Below are positions 25,946-33,332 of a stretch of 64,000 nucleotides of DNA, one piece after another (within the stretch, counting starts at the first letter, position 1; each line of letters opens with the position of its first letter). A program made the translations under genes and the position numbers. Source of the DNA: Bin5 sp034422415 (GTDB lineage: Bacteria; Chloroflexota; Anaerolineae; Caldilineales; Caldilineaceae); NCBI GenBank assembly GCA_965202955.1, contig OZ241871.1, forward strand, positions 4,216,001 to 4,280,000. The letters run 5' to 3'. The notes under the pieces were generated by a model. It was not told where the DNA came from and did no database searches. It was given only the letters and a program-made list of their open reading frames with translations.

Positions 25946-27174
25946 TTGCGGGTGGGATGAAACTCGATCAGCTGGCTTTCCTGGATGGTGCGCATGTTCA
26001 TCTCGTACTGGAGGGGCGAATCGAATTCGAAGGCACGGCGGCCTCGGGATTGGGCGAGGTAAGTGGCGAACAGCTGGCCCGGCACGCAGTAGACGAGGGG
26101 TGAGAGGGCCTCCTGGACTTCACCGGCGACGGGCAGCGTCACATCGGCGGCCGCGGCGAGATCGCCGTTGCTCGCGTCGGCAACGACGACACCGGTGCCG
26201 CCCATGGTGCGGGTTGTGTGGAGGAGCTCGCGGACGCGAGAAGTGCTGCGGCCCTGTGGCGCGATAAAGAGGACGTGTGTGCCCGGTCCGGTGAGGAAGA
26301 ACTGCTCGTGCGCCCACTCTTCGAGCTCCTGGGAGACGCCGTAGACGCGTGGAAGCTCGTAGGTCTTGGCGGCGTAGAAGAGGCTGGTGGCGAGGCTGGG
26401 GCCGGAGCCGAGGATGGTGAAGGTTTCGACCTCCTTGGCCTGCTCGGCGTAGGCGATGGCGGCCGGCGTGCAGAGCGCGACGGTCCCTTCGATCAGGTCG
26501 GCGGTGGCGCGCAGCTCGGCGCGCAGGGCATCAGCGTCGTTTTCGGAGAGGTGGCCGCGCACGACGCCGGTGTGGAAGGCGGTCAGGTAGAGCGTGGTCA
26601 GGCTGGCCAGGTAGTTGACGAGACCGAAGGAGCCGCGGCGGGGCTTGTCCGGCTCGGCGTCGGTGGCCAGGTTGCTGGGCATGCCGATCAACTCGCCGGC
26701 GAGGCGGACGCTCTGGTCGAGGATGGTGTCAGACTCCTGCGCCAGCCAGCCGTCGGGATTGCCGGTGATGGCGACCGTATGGGCGCCGCCGAGGCGGGCG
26801 TTGACGGCGGCTTCGACCGAGCGGGTGGCCTTGCCCGAGTTGGAGATGCCGAAGACGAGCGAGCCCGGCGGGAGGAACTCGGCGGCGTAGCGGCCGAACT
26901 CGAGGGCTTCGAGCGCGTCGGTGGGTAGCCCGGCGTAGCGGGCGAAGGCGTAGCGGGCGGCCAGGCCGGCAAAGTAGGAGTCGCCGCAGCCTGTGATGTA
27001 GATGTGTGAGGCGGCGGCAAAGAGATCGGGGTCGAGCGCCTCGAGCTGCGGCTGGACGGAGTCCATGACCGCGGGGATGGCGGGGCCCTGGTTGCTGATT
27101 TCGTTCAGCATGTCGTCGATTGTGACGGGGATTGGCTCACCGAATTCGGCCTGGCGGATCGGGCGCGCTATCAT
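25942..27174 (-). CDS. SIS-domain protein related to the GlmS isomerase half
   Basis: 410 residues with two sugar-isomerase (SIS) domains. The first begins about residue 58 (IYITGCGDSYFAGLAARYAF) and has the phosphate-binding GISNSGKATRSVEA loop. The second begins TFTILGSGPSLATSLF, with YELPRVYGVSQELEEWAHEQF. There is no N-terminal glutaminase domain, so this is not a full GlmS. Relatives include sugar-phosphate deaminase/isomerases and deglycases such as AgaS and FrlB. It is followed with a 4-base overlap by a PfkB kinase and lies 84 bases behind the Rieske gene. It is probably cytoplasmic and acts on a phosphorylated amino sugar or glycated amine. Confidence 0.87.
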   Translation of the reverse strand: MIARPIRQAEFGEPIPVTIDDMLNEISNQGPAIPAVMDSVQPQLEALDPDLFAAASHIYITGCGDSYFAGLAARYAFARYAGLPTDALEALEFGRYAAEFLPPGSLVFGISNSGKATRSVEAAVNARLGGAHTVAITGNPDGWLAQESDTILDQSVRLAGELIGMPSNLATDAEPDKPRRGSFGLVNYLASLTTLYLTAFHTGVVRGHLSENDADALRAELRATADLIEGTVALCTPAAIAYAEQAKEVETFTILGSGPSLATSLFYAAKTYELPRVYGVSQELEEWAHEQFFLTGPGTHVLFIAPQGRSTSRVRELLHTTRTMGGTGVVVADASNGDLAAAADVTLPVAGEVQEALSPLVYCVPGQLFATYLAQSRGRRAFEFDSPLQYEMNMRTIQESQLIEFHPTRK

Positions 27175-27258
27175 CGCTCTTAGCTCCGTTCCTTACAAAA
27201 ATTGCGCGGATTGAGGACGCGTTGGACCTTGGTGGGTGCGTTTTGGCGGCTGTGGAGG

Positions 27259-27651
27259 CTAGAGGAGCAGCTTCACCTGGCCGTCCTCGACAATGACCTC
27301 GTAAGTGCGCAGATGGAGGTCGTAACCGATCGCCTTGCCGCTCTTTACATGGTATTCCATGCCGTGGCCCGGGCAGACCAGGATTTCGCCGTCGAAGGCC
27401 CACGTCGTCTCCCAGCAGGTCTCGGCGCTGCAGACGACCGTGCCCTGCAGCCGGCCGCGGCTCAGAGGCGCGGACTGGTGCGGGCAGCGGCCGAACAGCG
27501 CGTGGTATTCACCGTCGACGTTGAAGACGGCGATTACGGCGCGGCCGGTCTGCACCTCGACGCGGGTGCCGGGCGGGAAGTCGGCGACGGCGGCAACCGT
27601 GACTTTGCGTCTTCGGCGTGTTTGGCGTGCAGGCTGCTGGACGGTCGTCAT
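27259..27651 (-). CDS. Rieske [2Fe-2S] ferredoxin-like protein
   Basis: 130 residues from the ATG at 27651, which overlaps the stop of the upstream amidohydrolase (ATGA). The Rieske cluster motifs are complete: C-x-H in FGRCPHQSAP and C-x2-H in LVCPGHGMEYHV. No oxygenase catalytic domain follows, so it is a stand-alone ferredoxin-type electron carrier. The N-terminus is very basic (ARQTRRRRK). Such proteins feed electrons to ring-hydroxylating or other oxygenases; no oxygenase alpha subunit is adjacent, but PhyH dioxygenases are 3.5-9 kb away. Confidence 0.9.
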   Translation of the reverse strand: MTTVQQPARQTRRRRKVTVAAVADFPPGTRVEVQTGRAVIAVFNVDGEYHALFGRCPHQSAPLSRGRLQGTVVCSAETCWETTWAFDGEILVCPGHGMEYHVKSGKAIGYDLHLRTYEVIVEDGQVKLLL

Positions 27652-28823
27652 TTTCTGGGCGCCAGCCCGAAGAACCGGAGCGCGTTTTCGCCCAGAATCT
27701 TGCGGCGCAGGGCGTCGTCCATATCGTAGCGCATGAGCCCGGCGATCAGGTCGCGTTCGAGGTGCGGCCAGTCGGAGGCCCACATGGTGGTGTCGTGGCC
27801 CTGGTAGAGGTCGATCAGCTTGACGAGGTCGCCGCGGCGGGGGAGCGCCTCGAGCTCGTGGGTGCCGATGTACCAGTCGCGGATGTAGTCGCTGGGCTTT
27901 TTCTCCAGCGCGGGCAACTCGGTGCGGTAGCGCAGGTAGGCGGCGTCGAGCCGGTACATGATAAAGGGCATCCAGGTTAGGCCGGCTTCGAGGATGGCGA
28001 ATTTCAGGTTGGGGAAGCGCACGGGAATCCCAGCGCAGACGACCGACATGATCTGCAGCATCGAGGTGAATGGGAAGCCCATGCTGTTGACCTGCATGAG
28101 CGTATGGAAATGGGCGACGCGCAACGGGTAGTTGTCGTGGATGAGCGCCTCGATGCCGTGAAAGCTGATCGGGAGGTCGCGGCGGGCGGCGGCTTCGAAG
28201 ATGGGCCAGTACTTCTTGTCGCCGATCGGCGGGTTGACGCCGACGTCGGGCACGCAGACGCTGACGACGTCGGGGTGGGCGGCGTGGCGGTCGATCTCCT
28301 CGGCGGCGTGGGTGGGGTGCTGCGGCGCTACGACGATGGCGATCTTGACGCCGTCGAGATTGCGGTAGGCGTCGACCATGTAATGGTTGTAGGCGGTGGC
28401 GAGGGCCGCGGCCCAGTTGGGCTCGGGCAGATAGCCGATGGGAAGCAGCTCGCTGGGGAAGAGGATGCTGTAGTCGATGATGCCCTTTTCCATGCGGGCC
28501 ATCAGGTCCTCTTTGGTGGCCAGTTTCGCGCGCGGCGGCTTGTCGTAGGATGAACCGAGCCAGGCGATATGGGCGATCATGTTGCGCAGGGAGTTGCCGG
28601 GCTCGCCCTTGAAGTCGGCCTGCAAGACGGTCTCCATCCGCTTGCGGAAGTGGCCGTCCATGTAGTCGAGCATAAACATGAGCGTGTCGTCGACGTGGAC
28701 GTCGACGTCAACGATGGTGCACGCCTGCAGCTCGCGGCCGTACTGGTCGAGGTCTTCGTCCTGCACCGGGTTGAAGGAGGGCTCCACGCGCTGAACAGTG
28801 ACGTCCTGATCTCTGGTAACCAT
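27648..28823 (-). CDS. Amidohydrolase-2 family metal-dependent hydrolase
   Basis: 391 residues, TIM-barrel amidohydrolase. The metal motif D-x-H is in IVDVDVHVDD near residue 40. Further metal-site candidates are SFHGIEALIHDN (His) and MWASDWPHLERD, the typical late Asp of the ACMSD-like branch. Members hydrolyse or decarboxylate small aromatic or carboxylated molecules. ATG 28823 lies about 40 bases below a TGC-TAAACT element. It lies 79 bases behind the Dpp-type permeases and is coupled to the Rieske gene, so it may process the imported compound. Confidence 0.87.
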   Translation of the reverse strand: MVTRDQDVTVQRVEPSFNPVQDEDLDQYGRELQACTIVDVDVHVDDTLMFMLDYMDGHFRKRMETVLQADFKGEPGNSLRNMIAHIAWLGSSYDKPPRAKLATKEDLMARMEKGIIDYSILFPSELLPIGYLPEPNWAAALATAYNHYMVDAYRNLDGVKIAIVVAPQHPTHAAEEIDRHAAHPDVVSVCVPDVGVNPPIGDKKYWPIFEAAARRDLPISFHGIEALIHDNYPLRVAHFHTLMQVNSMGFPFTSMLQIMSVVCAGIPVRFPNLKFAILEAGLTWMPFIMYRLDAAYLRYRTELPALEKKPSDYIRDWYIGTHELEALPRRGDLVKLIDLYQGHDTTMWASDWPHLERDLIAGLMRYDMDDALRRKILGENALRFFGLAPRK

Positions 28824-28871
28824 CGGTACCTCTTACGGAATGGGGCGCGCGGCATGCTGCGCCGTCAGTCG

Positions 28872-28880
28872 AGTTTAGCA
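28872..28880 (-). promoter_or_regulatory. Extended -10-like element before amidohydrolase
   Basis: Minus-strand TGC-TAAACT, about 50 bases before the ATG, in the gap behind the permease gene. It could give internal transcription of the five downstream genes. Confidence 0.4.
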
Positions 28881-28902
28881 GACGGGGGCGGCCGCATCCA
28901 AA

Positions 28903-29805
28903 TCAGATGGAGGATTGCTGGTTGCCGGCGCCTTCGGCCGCGCGCGGGTTCAACACGTCGATGAGGCCGTCGCCGATGAGGTTGATGCTCAGCACGAGCA
29001 GGGTGAGTATGAGCCCCGGGAAGCCGGGATACCAGGGCGCGACGGTGATGTAGCCGCGGCCGTCGCTGATGATCGAGCCGAGGCTGGGGGTGGGGGGCTG
29101 GATGCCGAAGCCGAAGAAGCTGAGGCCGGCCTCATACATGATGGCGCCGGGGATTCCCATCGAAAAGGCGACGATGATGGGCCCCATGCAGTTGGGCAGG
29201 ACGTGGCGGAGGAGAATGCGGGCGTTGCCGGCGCCGACCGAGCGGGCAGCCTCGACATAGGTCTGCACCTTGACGGCGAGGACCTGGCCGCGCACGAGGC
29301 GGGCGACGTCGGGCCAGGCGACGAGGACGAGGGCGACGCAGACGGTGGCGAGCCCGGGCCCGAGCGCGGCGGTGACGGTCATGGCCAGGAGGATGACGGG
29401 GAAGGCGAGCATGATGTCGGTCAGGCGCATGATGACGTTGTCGACGACGCGGGGGAAGTAGCCGGAGATCAGGCCGAGCACGGTACCGGCGACCATTGAA
29501 AGGCCGCGCACGATAATGCCGACGAGGAGCGAGGTGCGGAGGCCGAAGACGACGCGGGCGAAGATGTCGCGCCCGAGCTGGTCGGTGCCGAAGAGGTTGC
29601 GCGGGTTGGGCGGGAATGGGGGTGTGATGGTCTGGCCGTCCTGCTCGCGGCGCATCTCGATCTGGGTGGGATCGGCGGCGATGAAGGGGGCGAAGATCGC
29701 GAGCAGCACGAATATGATGACCACGGCCACGCCGACCAGGGGCAGGTAGTCCCGGCGGAAGCGGCGCCAGTCAAGCGTAGCGGATGCGCGGGTTGATGAA
29801 CGCAT
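28903..29805 (-). CDS. ABC transporter permease, DppC/OppC type
   Basis: 300 residues from the ATG at 29805, which overlaps the end of the dppB-like gene by 35 bases; the longer frame would run through that gene in a nonsense composition. Features: an N-terminal helix (LPLVGVAVVIIFVLLAIFAPF), the OppC-type periplasmic stretch ending NLFGTDQLGRDIFARV, and the coupling loop YVEAARSVGAGNARILLRHV with LPN. It forms, with DppB, the channel for di/oligopeptides, nickel or small amines in family-5 systems. No ATPase genes lie next to it. Confidence 0.92.
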   Translation of the reverse strand: MRSSTRASATLDWRRFRRDYLPLVGVAVVIIFVLLAIFAPFIAADPTQIEMRREQDGQTITPPFPPNPRNLFGTDQLGRDIFARVVFGLRTSLLVGIIVRGLSMVAGTVLGLISGYFPRVVDNVIMRLTDIMLAFPVILLAMTVTAALGPGLATVCVALVLVAWPDVARLVRGQVLAVKVQTYVEAARSVGAGNARILLRHVLPNCMGPIIVAFSMGIPGAIMYEAGLSFFGFGIQPPTPSLGSIISDGRGYITVAPWYPGFPGLILTLLVLSINLIGDGLIDVLNPRAAEGAGNQQSSI

Positions 29806-30697
29806 AGAGAAGGTCCACAAGCAGTGTGACGAGCGAGACGCAGAGGGCGAGCAGCAGGACGGAGGCCTGCAGTGCGGGCAGGTCGCGGAAGACGAGGGCG
29901 TCGTAGGCGTACTTGCCGAGGCCGGGCCAGGAATAGATGACCTCGATGATGGGCGTGCCGCCGAGCAGGCGCACAAAGTCGGTGCCGATTACGGTGACGA
30001 TCGGAATAAGGGCGTTGGGCAGCATGTGGCGGCGCATGATCAGGGCGGCGGCAAGCCCCTTGGCGCGGGCGGTGCGAATGTAGTCCTCGCTGGTGATCTC
30101 GATCAGGGCCGCGCGGGCGATGCGGGCGAGGAGCCCCATCGAGGGCAGGGCCAGCGTCACGGCGGGCAGGATGATGTAGCTGTCGAATCCGCCGCTGTAG
30201 CCGGAGGGCGGCAGCCAGCGCAGCATCACGGCGAAGAGGATCTGGAGCATGAGCGCGAGCCAGAAGAGGGGGAAGGAGAGGTTGAGCGCGGCGATGGCCA
30301 TGATGAGGCGGTCGGCCCAGCCGTTGCGGCGGGTGGCCGCGACGACGCCGAGCCAGATGCCGCACAGGGCGCTGATCACCTCGGCGGCGACGGCGAGCTG
30401 CATGGTCTTGGGGAAGACTTCGATCAGGTCGGAGAGGATGGGCCGCCGCGACTGGTAGGAACGGCCGAACTGACCGCGCGCCAAGTCCCAGAGATTGTCG
30501 AGGTATTGGACGTGGAGCGGGCGGTCAAAGCCCATCTGCTCGCGAATCGTCTCGACGACCTCCGCGTCGGCGAACGGGCCGGCCATCATGCGGGCGGGGT
30601 CGCCGGGCAGGATGTTGAGCAGGGCGAAAAGCACGGTGACGAGCCCGATGAGAATGGGGATGAAGAGCAGGAGACGGCGGACGATGTAGGAAGTCAT
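29771..30697 (-). CDS. ABC transporter permease, DppB/OppB type
   Basis: 308 residues. N-terminal MTSYIVRRLLLFIPILIGLVT is the canonical DppB start, followed by NILPGDPARMMAGP. About six transmembrane segments follow, and the coupling loop reads SEDYIRTARAKGLAAALIMRRH with MLPNAL after it. It is the partner of the DppC-like protein and presumably works with the family-5 binding protein at 33333, which is separated from it by two PhyH genes. A possible promoter lies about 155 bases upstream. Confidence 0.93.
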   Translation of the reverse strand: MTSYIVRRLLLFIPILIGLVTVLFALLNILPGDPARMMAGPFADAEVVETIREQMGFDRPLHVQYLDNLWDLARGQFGRSYQSRRPILSDLIEVFPKTMQLAVAAEVISALCGIWLGVVAATRRNGWADRLIMAIAALNLSFPLFWLALMLQILFAVMLRWLPPSGYSGGFDSYIILPAVTLALPSMGLLARIARAALIEITSEDYIRTARAKGLAAALIMRRHMLPNALIPIVTVIGTDFVRLLGGTPIIEVIYSWPGLGKYAYDALVFRDLPALQASVLLLALCVSLVTLLVDLLYAFINPRIRYA

Positions 30698-31166
30698 GTC
30701 GCGGCGGCAGCGTGCTCAGAGGATGGGTGCGGCGCGGACGGCTGCAGGCGGGGCGGGAGCAGCTCGACCTGCATCGCACCGGCCTCCCATGCTTTGCCCC
30801 GGTCCGGGCGGTCCGATTCCAAGAAAGCCGCTGAACGGATATCTTGATATTCCATAGCTGATTGGTTCTGCAGCGTCAAACGAACTTTCGGACTTGACAT
30901 GCAGATCCAAAATGGAGGACACTTCCGGCGCGCTTGAAGGATACCCCAGAATGTACTGATTTGCCATTTGCCTAAAACGAGTCCCCCCGATCGTTCAGGA
31001 AACCATTGGACCCGGAATAGCGTGCGCTCATTAAAGATGAGGTGGAGGCGACGACGAAGCCGCAGGCCCGGTTAGAGGGTAGTGTCGCCCATTCGCGGGT
31101 CAAGTCACGGCGGGTGGAACTGACGCCGATACCGGTTTTTCGAACGCGGGCGAAAGGAAGGAGACC
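30698..31166. other. 469-base divergent intergenic region
   Basis: Lies between dppB (-) and a PhyH gene (+). A minus-strand promoter candidate is described separately. On the + strand a TTGACA (about 30894) has no matching -10. The ORFs across it have no recognisable features. No structural RNA is evident. Confidence 0.5.
30851..30879 (-). promoter_or_regulatory. Candidate promoter for the dpp-like operon
   Basis: On the minus strand TTGACG (30874-30879), 17 bases, TATGGA (30851-30856); the leader would be about 150 bases. Confidence 0.4.
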
Positions 31167-32048
31167 ATGAAGCCCTTTGTTGATTCGAGCGAAATCTCGA
31201 TGGATGGGGCGGCGCTGCGCTCCAGGGCCGATCGCGACGGCTACCTCTTCCTGCGCGACTGGGTCGACGGGGAGTCGGTCCTTGCCGCGCGGCGGGACAT
31301 TGCCGCGGTTCTGCAGGATGTCGGCTGGATCGACGCCGGGACAGATCCTGACGGGACGGTGACGAGCCATGCGCCCCACGTGTCGGGCGAGCCGGAGTTC
31401 TCACCGGTCTACGACAGGGTGCAGCTGCTGGAATCGTTCCATACGCTGGCGCACGACGAGGCGATCATGGAGGTGATGGGGCACCTGCTGGGCGATGACG
31501 TTCTGCTGCAGCCGAGCAACATCGCCCGTTTCATCTTTCCGTCCAACCTGGAGCAGACGACGCCGGCACACCAGGACTATGTTCATATTCAGGGCACGCC
31601 GGACGTGTGGACGGCGTGGCTGCCGCTCGGGGACTGCCCGCATTTCATGGGCGGGCTGAGCGTGCTGACGGGCTCGCACAACTTCGGCGTGCTACCGGTT
31701 TCGCGCTCGCTCGGCGCGGGCGGCCTGCGCGCGCATTTCGAGAAGATCGGCGGCGAATGGGTGTCGAGCCCATTCGAGAACGGGGACATCCTGTTTTTCC
31801 ACAGCCACACGGTGCACCGGGGTCTGCCGAACTTGTCGGGGAACCGCCTGCGGCTATCGGTCGATTTTCGCTACCAGCGGGCCTCGGACCCGGTAATGGA
31901 CAAGGTGCTGGCGCCCCACCAGGGCCGCCTGTCCTGGGAGGAGGTCTACCGGGGCTGGAAGTCGGACCGTTACCAGTACCACTGGCAGCGGTTCGAGCTG
32001 ACGCCGGTCGAGAAGGTCCCGGTCGAGGTCGTCGAGGAAACTTCGTAG
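31167..32048 (+). CDS. Phytanoyl-CoA dioxygenase (PhyH) family protein, copy 2
   Basis: 293 residues; ATG 31167 follows GAAAGGAAGGAG, a strong ribosome site. Fe(II) ligands: H-x-D in TPAHQDYVHIQG, and the distal His in HSHTVHRGLPNLSGNRLRLS, where the following Arg would bind 2-oxoglutarate. GGLSVLTGSHNFGVL corresponds to the conserved double-stranded helix strand. It is the only + strand gene in this part of a minus-strand cluster and converges with another PhyH gene, with 15 bases between their stops. The two are not close duplicates; they differ in length and around the metal motif. Substrate unknown. Confidence 0.87.
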   Translation: MKPFVDSSEISMDGAALRSRADRDGYLFLRDWVDGESVLAARRDIAAVLQDVGWIDAGTDPDGTVTSHAPHVSGEPEFSPVYDRVQLLESFHTLAHDEAIMEVMGHLLGDDVLLQPSNIARFIFPSNLEQTTPAHQDYVHIQGTPDVWTAWLPLGDCPHFMGGLSVLTGSHNFGVLPVSRSLGAGGLRAHFEKIGGEWVSSPFENGDILFFHSHTVHRGLPNLSGNRLRLSVDFRYQRASDPVMDKVLAPHQGRLSWEEVYRGWKSDRYQYHWQRFELTPVEKVPVEVVEETS

Positions 32049-32063
32049 AGAGCAACCCACCGC

Positions 32064-33191
32064 TCAGAGACCGAGGTCTCTCAGATTGTAGTTTTCAAGG
32101 ATGCTGGCGCGGGTTTCTTCGCTCCAGCGGTTCTGTTCTTCCTGCCCCGCTAGCGGCTGGTAGCGGTAGGGGGTCTCGTGCGGGAAGCGCTGCCGGCGGG
32201 CGTCGATGGCGAGGGCGATAAGGCGCGAGCGCTCGTAGACCCGTTCCTCGTCGTATACGACTTCGATGTTATTGTGGCGGGTGCGTGCGTTGATGACGGA
32301 ACGGCGGCGGTGGAAGCCGAAGTTGATGGTGATGCGGCGCTGGGGCGAGGTGTTGGCGAATGAGGCGTGCAGGGCCTGGCGATTGGCCATGCAGACGTCG
32401 CCCGGTTCGCAGACCATCGGCACCGCGTCGGGCAGCCGGTCGGAGCCGTTGGCTTCGACCATCGCCTTGATGTCTATTTTGCCCTGTTTGTGGGAGCCGG
32501 GGAGCAGCCAGACGCCGTTCTCGGCGGTGCTGCCGTAGAGCTGGGCCATAAAGTTGAAGCCGTGCGTGCCCTGGTCCCAGTCGGGGCTGTCCCAGTGGGT
32601 GGTGCCGTCGTGGTGCCAGGCGACCGAGGGTCCAAGCCCGGCGCGTTTGACGATGACCGACTCGGTGAAGGGCGTGAAGTCGGGCCCGTTGATATTTTCG
32701 GCGACGGCGAGCAGCTGCGGATGGCCGTAGAGGCGCAGGCAACTGTCCATGATCTGGAGCGGGCTGGCGATGCTGTTGATGACGTATTCGGGCGCGTCTT
32801 TGGGCGGCGCGGGTTCGGCCATTTTGGCCGGATGGCGGCCGCTGTTGTATTCGGTGCCGCCGTAGGGGTCGCTCAGGGGCTTGGCGAAACGGAAGGTGGG
32901 CCGCGCGAGGTGGTTGCCGAGCGCGGGGCGGCCCTGGGCGTCGACATCGGCGTCCTTGGTGTAGGGCGCGCGTTCGAACGCATTCTCCATGTCGGTCTGC
33001 AGATCTTCGAGCTCCTCGGCGCCCAGGGCGCTTTCGAAGACGTAGAACCCGCAGCGCCAGTACGCATCGGAGATCTCCCGGGCGAGTTTGCCGTCACTTT
33101 CAAAGCGAATGGGGCCGCGATTGCCCAGCTCGAAGGCGCGGCGCTCCCCTGCGCTCACATATGCGTCCAACGTATCGGCGTCCTGGGTCAT
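32064..33191 (-). CDS. Phytanoyl-CoA dioxygenase (PhyH) family protein, copy 3
   Basis: 375 residues from the ATG at 33191. The upstream extension of the frame contains the hairpin at 33214-33250 and is rejected. H-x-D appears as VAWHHDGTTHWDSPDW, with the distal His in NRQALHASFANTSPQRRITINFGF and Arg downstream. It is larger than the other copies, with a long C-terminal part (YRYQPLAGQEEQNRW). It is transcribed after the solute-binding protein gene, 141 bases downstream of its stop, so it may oxidise the imported molecule. Confidence 0.86.
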   Translation of the reverse strand: MTQDADTLDAYVSAGERRAFELGNRGPIRFESDGKLAREISDAYWRCGFYVFESALGAEELEDLQTDMENAFERAPYTKDADVDAQGRPALGNHLARPTFRFAKPLSDPYGGTEYNSGRHPAKMAEPAPPKDAPEYVINSIASPLQIMDSCLRLYGHPQLLAVAENINGPDFTPFTESVIVKRAGLGPSVAWHHDGTTHWDSPDWDQGTHGFNFMAQLYGSTAENGVWLLPGSHKQGKIDIKAMVEANGSDRLPDAVPMVCEPGDVCMANRQALHASFANTSPQRRITINFGFHRRRSVINARTRHNNIEVVYDEERVYERSRLIALAIDARRQRFPHETPYRYQPLAGQEEQNRWSEETRASILENYNLRDLGL

Positions 33192-33213
33192 TGCATCGGC
33201 CTTCTGGAAAGGC

Positions 33214-33250
33214 GCGCCACACGCCACACCTGAAGTGTGACGTGCGGCGC
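33214..33250 (-). terminator. Strong RNA hairpin behind solute-binding protein gene
   Basis: 16-base arms (33214-33229 and 33235-33250) with a 5-base loop. On the minus-strand RNA every position pairs: 14 Watson-Crick plus two G-U. On the + strand the same two positions are A-C mismatches, which shows the structure is meant for the minus transcript. It lies 83 bases after the binding-protein gene and 23 before the PhyH start. It could be a partial terminator or mRNA stabiliser. Confidence 0.65.
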
Positions 33251-33332
33251 TAACTGCCTGATCCGTCAGTTCATGGGGTTGGCCAGCGTCCACCCTGTTT
33301 CCAGCCCGGGGCGGACGCGTTCAGCCGCGTTC

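Noticed and set aside
30716..30967. 83-residue minus-strand ORF in the dppB/PhyH gap
   Set aside because: Low-complexity C-terminal half, no ribosome site and no similarity recognised.
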